Of a DNA stretch of 64,000 nt, positions 57,865 through 64,000 are shown one piece after another. Position numbers and translations under genes: made by a program. The stretch covers positions 33,317-97,316 of the forward strand of contig NZ_JABVWW010000013.1 of the NCBI RefSeq assembly GCF_013350005.1. Reading direction: 5' to 3'. Numbering within the stretch: position 1 is the stretch's first letter; every line of letters starts with the position of its first letter. Under the pieces are notes generated by a model. It saw only the letters and a list, made by a program, of their open reading frames with translations, was not told the origin of the DNA and made no database searches. The DNA is from Methylocystis silviterrae (lineage in GTDB: Bacteria > Pseudomonadota > Alphaproteobacteria > Rhizobiales > Beijerinckiaceae).

Positions 57865-58179
57865 ATGAGGATAGCGCTGTCTTTGGGTTTCGTCCTCGTT
57901 GCGGCGCCGGCGATGGCCGCGAGCGCGGATCCGACGACCGGCGCGCGTATCGCCAAAGCCGAATGCGCCTCATGCCATGCCGTTGGATCCGACGCAGAGG
58001 CCAAGAGCCCGGACCCCAAGGCGCCGCGATTTATCGATGTGGCGAAGATGCCTTCGGCGACTGAACTGTCGCTCAAAGTTTTTCTGCGCTCTTCGCACAA
58101 GAACATGCCCAACATCATTCTTGCCCGCGAAGAGATCGACTCGCTGGCAAGCTATATTTTGGGGCTTGGCGGCAAATAG
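57865..58179 (+). CDS. Small periplasmic c-type cytochrome
   Basis: 104 aa. Signal peptide (SLGFVLVAAPAMAAS), heme motif CASCH and a likely Met ligand in HKNMPN. A monoheme class I cytochrome. GAGGAG before the ATG, 4 bases after the fabI stop, so it is in the fabI transcript. Electron partner unknown. Confidence 0.88.
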   Translation: MRIALSLGFVLVAAPAMAASADPTTGARIAKAECASCHAVGSDAEAKSPDPKAPRFIDVAKMPSATELSLKVFLRSSHKNMPNIILAREEIDSLASYILGLGGK

Positions 58180-58187
58180 CCGCCAAG
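58165..58187 (+). terminator. Hairpin over the cytochrome c stop codon
   Basis: CTTGGCGGC-AAATA-GCCGCCAAG, a perfect 9-bp stem that contains the TAG stop. Not followed by a U-run; may act as a transcript end between convergent genes. Confidence 0.45.
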
Positions 58188-58216
58188 CTGATTGAAAGCT
58201 GTTCCGCGCGGTAAAT

Positions 58217-58564
58217 TTATGCGGCCATCTTGCGTCCGGACATCCTGCGGCATTCCTCGGCGCAGCGACGGCATTCGTCGGCGCATTCCTTCATGTCCGG
58301 AATCGGATCGCACTCCTTGGCGCAGGTTTCGCACGCCTCGGCGCAGAGCGCGCACATCTGTTTCGCCAGCGGCGAATTCATCAGCATCATTTGCGTGCTG
58401 TTGCGGCACATATCGGCGCAGGCGATCATCGCCCGGAAATGTTTGGGCTTCACATGCTCGCCGCCTTTCTCAAGGCAATGGGTCATCGCCATGCCGAAGC
58501 ACATCTGATAACAGTTCAGGCAGGCGTCGATGCAGGCCTGCATTTCCTTCGGGATCATGTGCAT
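58217..58564 (-). CDS. Four-helix-bundle copper-storage protein (Csp family)
   Basis: 115 aa with 16 Cys, in helices with CxxxC spacing (ACIDACLNCYQMC; MCALCAEACETCAKEC; ECADECRRCAEEC). This is the Csp pattern, in which the Cys line the core of a helix bundle and bind many Cu(I). No signal peptide, so it is the cytosolic Csp3-like type. Csp proteins were described from methanotrophs. It lies near a copper ATPase gene. GAGGA 8-10 bases before the ATG. Confidence 0.9.
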   Translation of the reverse strand: MHMIPKEMQACIDACLNCYQMCFGMAMTHCLEKGGEHVKPKHFRAMIACADMCRNSTQMMLMNSPLAKQMCALCAEACETCAKECDPIPDMKECADECRRCAEECRRMSGRKMAA

Positions 58565-59322
58565 GATGGATCGTTCCTCTTATAGGCTTTCCGCCTCGCC
58601 GCCCCGCAGGCAGCTAGTTCACCTGCCTCGCAGGTCAAGATTTGTGACGAAGGCGCAGGACCGACGGTCAAGTTTCGGCCTTTGGGCTTCGATCGTCGTT
58701 GCGGCGATCTTGCAGAGGGGCGAAGAAGGCTAATCCGCCGGCGGCTATTTGCGGGTTCTGACCACTAAGGCGCGGGCAGGGACGGTTTCGCTGGGACCTG
58801 TGCTTAACTTCCTCTTTTGGCGACGACGATCGCGCATCCGTCAATGCGTAATGCGACTGGACGCCGGCCGCGCCCGAGCGTTCCGGATTGGCCTTCGAGC
58901 GTCGCGCATGGTTACGCGCGCGCGGCGCAAGACGCGTATGCGCTGGCAGAACTGTCGCGGCGTTCCAATTTACTGTTGAGCTGCGCGCCAAAATTGCGCG
59001 CCAAGAGGGCTGCGCGCGCGTCGATTTGTTGCTCGCCGTCGATTTGCGTTTCTGCGGCGCGGGCGGCGGGACTCTCGGATCGCGCCAGTCGGCGTCCTTT
59101 TTGAGCGCCTCATCGAAAAGGCGCGCTTATTCGCGCTGGTCGCGCCTGCCATATTGAGCTCAGCGCCGCGGTCGACGGAGGCGTTGCCGTGACCGAAGGA
59201 ACCGCCGTTTTTGGGGGCGCGGCGGCCGTATTGCCGAGCGGGCGACGACGGTCGAGGATGCGCAAGGGACGCCGAGATCGATTACGATGCCGTTTCTGAT
59301 GGCGCGAGGAAGGATGACACGC
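58565..59322. other. Large intergenic region between csp and the copper ATPase
   Basis: About 750 bases upstream of both genes. Several short open frames exist (for example 58817-59104 and 58888-59157) but none resembles a protein I know or has a good ribosome site. It should hold divergent promoters that could respond to copper. I found no clear MerR-type dyad. Confidence 0.4.
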
Positions 59323-61578
59323 GTGGCCCATAAGCATCAACATGATCACACCTCGCATGAGGAATCGAGATCGGCCCGCGACGACGCTGCGACCGAAGAT
59401 GCGGCTCACGGCGATCCGCACGCGTCGAACATCATCTACACATGCCCGATGCATCCGCAGATTCGCCAGATCGGCCCCGGCAATTGTCCGATCTGCGGCA
59501 TGACGCTCGAGCCGCTGGTCGCTTCAAGTGAAGTCGAACCGAACGCCGAACTCGTAGATATGACAAGGCGGTTCTGGATCGGGCTGGCGTTGGCGGCGCC
59601 GGTGCTGGTCTTGGAGATGGGCGGCCATTTATTCAATCTGCATCACTTGCTAGCGCCGCAGGCGTCGAACTGGCTTCAGCTCATCTTGGCGACCCCGGTC
59701 GTACTCTGGGCTGGCTGGCCGTTTTTTGTTCGAGGCGCGCAGTCGCTCGTGACACGCAATCTGAATATGTTCACCCTCATCGCCATGGGAACTGGCGTCG
59801 CCTGGATTTACAGCGTCGCCGCAACATTCGCGCCGTCTCTTTTTCCACCTGCATTTCGTAACATCGACGGCTCTGTCCCGATCTATTTCGAGGCGGCGGC
59901 GGTGATCATCGTCCTTGTTCTGCTTGGACAAGTTCTTGAATTGCGCGCGCGGGAACAGACCGGCGGCGCCATACGCGCGCTCCTCGATCTCGCGCCAAAA
60001 ATGGCGACTCGGATTAACGCTGACGGATCCGACGAAGAGATTGTGCTGGATCTTGTGAAGGTCGGCGAGCGCCTGCGCGTCCGTCCAGGAGAAAAGGTTC
60101 CTGTGGACGGCGAACTCGTCGAGGGCCGCAGTTCGGTCGATGAATCCATGGTCACCGGCGAATCCATGCCGGTGACCAAGACTGCAGGCGACAATGTCAT
60201 TGGCGGCACGCTCAATCAGACTGGCGGCTTTGTGATGCGCGCCGAGAAGGTTGGCCACGACACCGTGCTCTCGAGGATTGTCGAGATGGTCGCATCGGCG
60301 CAGAGAAGCCGCGCGCCAATACAACGCCTCGCCGATCAAGTGGCGGGATGGTTCGTGCCCGTCGTCATTCTCATCGCCGTTCTTGCATTTCTTGCCTGGG
60401 CGATCTGGGGACCGGAACCACGCATGACGTATGGCCTTGTTGCGGCGGTCTCCGTTCTCATCATCGCCTGCCCCTGCGCGCTCGGTCTTGCGACGCCGAT
60501 GTCGATCATGGTCGGCGTGGGACGCGGCGCGCAGTCGGGCGTGCTGATAAAAAGCGCCGAGGCGCTGGAGCGCTTGGAAAAAATAGACACGCTGGTGGTG
60601 GACAAGACCGGGACGCTCACCGAAGGCAAGCCGCGCGTCACGGCCATCCGCGTCGTTGCGGGCATAGTAGAGAACGATCTACTGGCGACGGCGGCGAGTC
60701 TTGAACGCGCCAGCGAGCATCCGCTGGCGTTGGCGATCGTTCAGGCGGCAGCCGAGCGCGGGCTCGCGCTCAAGGGCGCGACGGATTTCGATTCCCCCGT
60801 GGGCAAGGGCGTCATCGGCCAGGTCGAAGGCAATGCGGTCGCGATCGGCAATCGTCGATACCTCGTGGAGCTCGGCGTCGATGCGACGCCGCTCGATAGC
60901 GACGCTGAACGCCTGCGGGAAGACGGCGCGACAGCGATCTTCGTGGCAATCAACGGAAAGATTGCTGGCGTCATTGCCATCGCCGACCCCATCAAAGCGA
61001 CGACGGAAGCTGCGCTGCAATCGCTGCGCGACGATGGCGTCGCCGTGGTGATGCTGACCGGCGATAACTGGACAACGGCGCGCGCCGTCGCCAAACGCTT
61101 GGGGATCGGCGAGATCGAAGCTGAGATCCTCCCGGAGGACAAGAGCAAGGTCGTGACCCGCTTGCGCGAGGCGGGTCGAATCGTCGCCATGGCGGGAGAC
61201 GGCGTGAATGACGCCCCTGCCTTGGCCGCCGCCGATGTCGGCATCGCCATGGGAACCGGAACCGATGTCGCGATCGAAAGCGCGGGCGTGACTTTGCTGA
61301 AGGGCGATCTCGGGGGCATCGTGCGTGGCCGACGTCTCTCCAAGACAACGATGCGCAACATCCGGGAGAATCTGTTCTTTGCGTTCATTTATAATGCCGC
61401 GGGCGTGCCCATTGCGGCTGGCGCGCTCTATCCGATCTTCGGGCTACTCTTATCGCCGACGATCGCCGCCGCAGCGATGGCGCTGTCATCAGTCAGCGTC
61501 GTCGTCAATTCCCTGCGACTGAGGCAAGCCCAACTGGATCCCGAAAGAAAGATTGAGATGCCGCCGTTCTCCTACTAG
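59323..61578 (+). CDS. Copper-translocating P1B-type ATPase
   Basis: 751 aa from GTG 59323. Histidine-rich start ([14 protein letters not shown]), then a heavy-metal-binding YHS-like motif [22 protein letters not shown], eight membrane helices with CPC in [16 protein letters not shown], phosphorylation motif [18 protein letters not shown] and [16 protein letters not shown]. It exports Cu(I). GAGGAAGG (59306-59313) fits GTG 59323; in-frame ATGs at 59314 and 59287 are alternatives. Confidence 0.93.
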   Translation: MAHKHQHDHTSHEESRSARDDAATEDAAHGDPHASNIIYTCPMHPQIRQIGPGNCPICGMTLEPLVASSEVEPNAELVDMTRRFWIGLALAAPVLVLEMGGHLFNLHHLLAPQASNWLQLILATPVVLWAGWPFFVRGAQSLVTRNLNMFTLIAMGTGVAWIYSVAATFAPSLFPPAFRNIDGSVPIYFEAAAVIIVLVLLGQVLELRAREQTGGAIRALLDLAPKMATRINADGSDEEIVLDLVKVGERLRVRPGEKVPVDGELVEGRSSVDESMVTGESMPVTKTAGDNVIGGTLNQTGGFVMRAEKVGHDTVLSRIVEMVASAQRSRAPIQRLADQVAGWFVPVVILIAVLAFLAWAIWGPEPRMTYGLVAAVSVLIIACPCALGLATPMSIMVGVGRGAQSGVLIKSAEALERLEKIDTLVVDKTGTLTEGKPRVTAIRVVAGIVENDLLATAASLERASEHPLALAIVQAAAERGLALKGATDFDSPVGKGVIGQVEGNAVAIGNRRYLVELGVDATPLDSDAERLREDGATAIFVAINGKIAGVIAIADPIKATTEAALQSLRDDGVAVVMLTGDNWTTARAVAKRLGIGEIEAEILPEDKSKVVTRLREAGRIVAMAGDGVNDAPALAAADVGIAMGTGTDVAIESAGVTLLKGDLGGIVRGRRLSKTTMRNIRENLFFAFIYNAAGVPIAAGALYPIFGLLLSPTIAAAAMALSSVSVVVNSLRLRQAQLDPERKIEMPPFSY

Positions 61579-61859
61579 CCACTAGATTGCGATGATGCTC
61601 ATACCGTGGCGCAAAAACGCCTAGCGCCGCGCCATAATAGCTTTGACGCGGCGGACGACGATCTTTGCACGCTCGGTCAACGGAAATTGGACAACCAGGG
61701 GCGGGCGTGTGATGGTCGCCGCCTGCACGCCGGCACGTCACCCTCTCCGCCACTCCCGATAGGGGGCAGCGCACTATTCATGAGCTTTTGCCGGCCGCGC
61801 CGCGCTCGCGCGCCGCATCGATATTAATCTCCAACTAGCGAAAGGGCTACGAAACCGAA

Positions 61860-62198
61860 ATGACCAAGCTGAAGAAGGAGACTAACCAGCCCGCGCCCGC
61901 CAATTCGATCGAAAAGCAAGACTCCGACCGCCAACACATTTGCAATCAAAGGCAAAGCGGGAATTTGAGGCCATTGGCCGCATCGGCTCCTATTCAGTTC
62001 ATGCAGATCCGAAATGGAAGGTGCCGCTGGCCGATCGGCGATCCGCACCATTTCGACTCGTTCCGGTTCTGTGGCTGCGCGTGCGCGCCAGAGGCCATTT
62101 ATTGCGATACGCACAAGAATATGGCTTTTGCTCCGAACCGGGCTAGGACGTTCGTGCCAGGAAGAGCCGTTCCACTGCCGGCGACCAAAGTTTCTTGA
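61860..62198 (+). CDS. Stand-alone GcrA-type zinc domain protein
   Basis: 112 aa. The C-terminal half matches the end of GcrA cell-cycle regulators: GRCRWPIGDPHHFDSFRFCG...AIYCDTHKNMAFAP, with the metal Cys/His in order. The N-terminal DNA-binding half of GcrA is missing: residues 1-50 are unrelated. Could be a partner or antagonist of GcrA, or a decayed paralogue. Weak ribosome site. Confidence 0.6.
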   Translation: MTKLKKETNQPAPANSIEKQDSDRQHICNQRQSGNLRPLAASAPIQFMQIRNGRCRWPIGDPHHFDSFRFCGCACAPEAIYCDTHKNMAFAPNRARTFVPGRAVPLPATKVS

Positions 62199-62283
62199 CG
62201 AACCGGGCTCCTTGCGAAATCGCTTGGCGCGCAGGTCGAGAATTTCGATGGGTCCGCTCGTCCTGCGCGCCAGTCGATGGCGG

Positions 62284-62502
62284 CTAGGCTTTTCTGACGA
62301 ACTCCGTCCGCAGCACGAGTCCTTTTACTTTCTCAGCGCGGCAATCGATCTCGGCCGGATCATCCGTGAGCCGGATATTTTTGATCAAGGCGCCGCGTTT
62401 CAGGACGACGGACGAGCCCTTAACCTTCAAGTCCTTTATCAAGGTCACGGAATCGCCGTCCTTAAGTTCTGCGCCATTGCTGTCTTTCACGACTACCGTC
62501 AT
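62284..62502 (-). CDS. PhnA-domain (YjdM-like) protein, short form
   Basis: 72 aa. VVVKDSNGAELKDGDSVTLIKDLKVKGSS...IKNIRLTDDPAEIDC...GLVLRTEFVRKA is the PhnA/YjdM C-terminal domain; the zinc-ribbon N-terminus of E. coli YjdM is absent. Function unclear despite the name. GGAG 7 bases before the ATG at 62502 supports this start. Confidence 0.82.
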   Translation of the reverse strand: MTVVVKDSNGAELKDGDSVTLIKDLKVKGSSVVLKRGALIKNIRLTDDPAEIDCRAEKVKGLVLRTEFVRKA

Positions 62503-62761
62503 CAGGCACTCCGAGCATTCCATAGTTGATCATGCGCATCGTTATATTCGCCGAGGAGCCCGTTTGCATATCCCAGGCGATCATTCGCTCATTCAGAGGC
62601 CAATCGGCCATCCGCCTCGGGGCTTCGTCCGGTCGAGCCGACGCCTTATTCCGCTTCTTCGTCTGGATCAAGACGTCCAGAACTTCTCCTTCCGCCAAGG
62701 TGGCGCGCGATGCCGGCGACCATTTTCGAAGGCGGATCTGCCGAAGAACCGCCTTGATCAC
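62462..62761 (-). CDS. Possible small protein coupled to the NDUFA9-like gene
   Basis: 99 codons from GTG at 62761, overlapping the upstream gene stop in a GTGA. Basic N-terminus (MIKAVLRQIRLRKW); no family recognised. Its end overlaps the PhnA gene by about 40 bases on the same strand, which speaks against it. Retained only because of the coupling signal. Confidence 0.25.
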   Translation of the reverse strand: MIKAVLRQIRLRKWSPASRATLAEGEVLDVLIQTKKRNKASARPDEAPRRMADWPLNERMIAWDMQTGSSANITMRMINYGMLGVPDDGSRERQQWRRT

Positions 62762-63678
62762 TGATCCCGTAATATCTCCTGGAGTATTTCCTCAACCGAG
62801 TGCGGCGAAATTCCGAGATCTTCAAATCCTGGCATCTCTGGCGACCACACAGTGTCGACCTGCATCAGCTCTACTTGATTGCGAGTGATGGGCGGGCTCG
62901 GGAGCATTTCCGCGAACCACGCCAGCGTGCGCCAAACGGCAAATGGAATAGGAACTAACATAGGCTTAAGGCTGGCTTCGTGGGCAATGACCCGGAGCAA
63001 TTCTTCATAAGAGTAGACGCGAGGTCCGCCAAACTCGAAGGTCATCGCATGCACGTCCTTCCGATCCAGCGCCCTAGCGATTGCTTCCGCCACATCTTCC
63101 ACATACGCGGGCTGCAGTCTCGTGAGACCGCGCCCGAACATCGGATAGATTGGAAGCCGGCCGAGGAGTTTGAGGATGGAGGTGAGAAATGAATCGTCAG
63201 GTCCGAACATCACCGCCGGGCGAATGAGAATTGTATCTGCGAACGCGGCGCGAACCGCCAATTCGCCTTCGCCACGCTTGCGGATGTAGAGCGATGATGA
63301 GCCGGCATCGGAGCCGATTCCCGAGACGTGCGCGAGCTGCTCAACTTGGGCTCGACGCGCCTGATCGGCTAATCGTTGAGCAGCCTCAACGTGCACAGAA
63401 TGAAAAGTCTCGCGGCCATGCTCGACGTATAGGCTTACCGCATTCACAACGCCGTAAGCGCCAGCAAGCGCATCGGCGATTGACTGCTCATCGTGAATGT
63501 TGGCCTCGACCGAGCGAAGTTGCGGATCATCGAAACCAAACAGCCTATGAGCCCGATCCGGATGCCTCGACGCAACCCGAACAAAAAACCCAGCCTTGCG
63601 GAGGCGCCAAACGACGCGGCGACCGAGAAACCCGGTTCCGCCGAACACGACAATGGAGCGCTCGTGCATGGTCGCCAT
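62758..63678 (-). CDS. NDUFA9-like NAD(P)-binding protein (atypical SDR)
   Basis: 306 aa. NAD(P) motif VVFGGTGFLGRRVVWRL, RVASRHPDRAHRLF, AHVSGIGSDAGSSSLYIRKRGEGE with the degenerate active site, and RPAVMFGPDDSFL. Matches the complex I NDUFA9/atypical SDR group, which bind NADPH and usually lack dehydrogenase catalysis. Alternative ATG at 63669. Confidence 0.85.
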   Translation of the reverse strand: MATMHERSIVVFGGTGFLGRRVVWRLRKAGFFVRVASRHPDRAHRLFGFDDPQLRSVEANIHDEQSIADALAGAYGVVNAVSLYVEHGRETFHSVHVEAAQRLADQARRAQVEQLAHVSGIGSDAGSSSLYIRKRGEGELAVRAAFADTILIRPAVMFGPDDSFLTSILKLLGRLPIYPMFGRGLTRLQPAYVEDVAEAIARALDRKDVHAMTFEFGGPRVYSYEELLRVIAHEASLKPMLVPIPFAVWRTLAWFAEMLPSPPITRNQVELMQVDTVWSPEMPGFEDLGISPHSVEEILQEILRDQ

Positions 63679-63855
63679 GGCTCAAATTGGCCGCTTACGT
63701 CGGAGCAGCCCAAGTGCATATAGATAACGTGGATGCATGGCGCGCCAACTGCATGCGCCTTGCGTGGATCGGACAAGCAAGCTGCACAAGCCTGCAGAGG
63801 CGCCTCTGAAGCGGGGGAGTTTACGTCCGGCGTGCAGTAGCTCGCCGTGCGTGCT

Positions 63856-64000
63856 CTAGGGTCCAGACTCATAACCAATAGCTGATTGTCGCCGCGATGC
63901 AGACGGCTGCGAGAAAGTTAGTTGCGCTTCGATCGTAGCGCGTGGCGATGCGCCTGAAGTCCTTCAACCGGCAGAACATGCGCTCGATGGCGTTTCGGTT
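63856..64000 (-). mobile_element. IS5-family insertion sequence, one end
   Basis: The IS continues past the window edge. Its visible end is marked by CTAG (63856-63859) followed by GGTCCAGACTCATAA, just after the transposase stop, in line with IS427-group elements that insert at CTAG-type sites. Exact boundary not verified. Confidence 0.6.
63869..64000 (-). CDS. IS5-family transposase, C-terminal end (partial)
   Basis: 43 codons and the stop: NRNAIERMFCRLKDFRRIATRYDR then ATNFLAAVCIAATISYWL. The Glu in IERMF is the third residue of the DDE triad, and the YDR-x-NFLAAV segment is the usual end of IS427-group transposases. The rest is beyond the window edge. Confidence 0.85.
   Translation of the reverse strand, partial: NRNAIERMFCRLKDFRRIATRYDRSATNFLAAVCIAATISYWL

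Overview
The window is GC-rich, densely packed chromosomal DNA from an alphaproteobacterium of the Rhizobiales/Hyphomicrobiales. Several things point there: Irr next to fabA-fabB, ZapA beside a DUF4164 protein, gapA-pgk, tlpA divergent from argH, lysA with an LptM-type lipoprotein, GcrA-type and HWE-kinase proteins, and the GTG/ATG overlap style. A 16-cysteine copper-storage (Csp) protein beside a copper P1B-ATPase makes a methanotroph of the Methylocystis/Methylosinus type my best guess. This is inference, because no methane oxidation gene lies in the window.

Layout. 1-2.7 kb: end of queE, queD (queuosine precursor), and a large CoA-transferase. 3.2-8.9 kb: a methionine-cycle operon of an ArsR-methyltransferase regulator, metF and metH, with a near-perfect palindrome over the regulator start. 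9.0-11.8 kb: DUF1810 protein, and cstA-ybdD with cstA cut by one in-frame TAA. 11.8-17.1 kb: hybrid histidine kinase, response regulator-cyclase, a degenerate uracil-DNA-glycosylase-like protein and ispG. 17.4-18.2 kb: DUF1778/GNAT toxin-antitoxin pair. 18.7-23.1 kb: TPP-riboswitch operon thiO-thiS-thiG-thiE, in which thiE is fused in frame to a peptidoglycan amidase and coupled to an SDR gene.

23.2-36 kb: GST, zapA, DUF4164, gapA, pgk, peroxiredoxin, GlcG-like protein, TlpA-like thioredoxin, argH with a ThiE-like paralogue, Sel1 protein, esterase, M48 protease and LemA. 36-44.4 kb: def-fmt-truA, two paralogous tiny secreted proteins, a Mo-oxidoreductase with its cytochrome b, a UDP-sugar epimerase, DUF3303, cupin, lysA and lptM. 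44.7-54.3 kb: L,D-transpeptidase, dxs, DUF123 protein, hisS, Usp, META protein, 2-hydroxyacid dehydrogenase, SH3 protein, and a response regulator with an HWE kinase.

54.3-64 kb: irr divergent from fabA-fabB, then fabI with a small cytochrome c, Csp and a copper ATPase, a stand-alone GcrA zinc domain, PhnA, an NDUFA9-like protein, and the end of an IS5-family transposase cut by the window edge.

Most of this is core metabolism (folate/methionine, thiamine, isoprenoid, unsaturated fatty acid, arginine/lysine, glycolysis). Palindromic intergenic repeats of several families are scattered between genes, and one supplies a start codon. No tRNA, rRNA or CRISPR was seen. The most interesting points are the ThiE-amidase fusion, the cstA nonsense codon, the catalytically depleted UDG-like and cyclase proteins, the twin secreted peptides, and the ArsR-methyltransferase operator.
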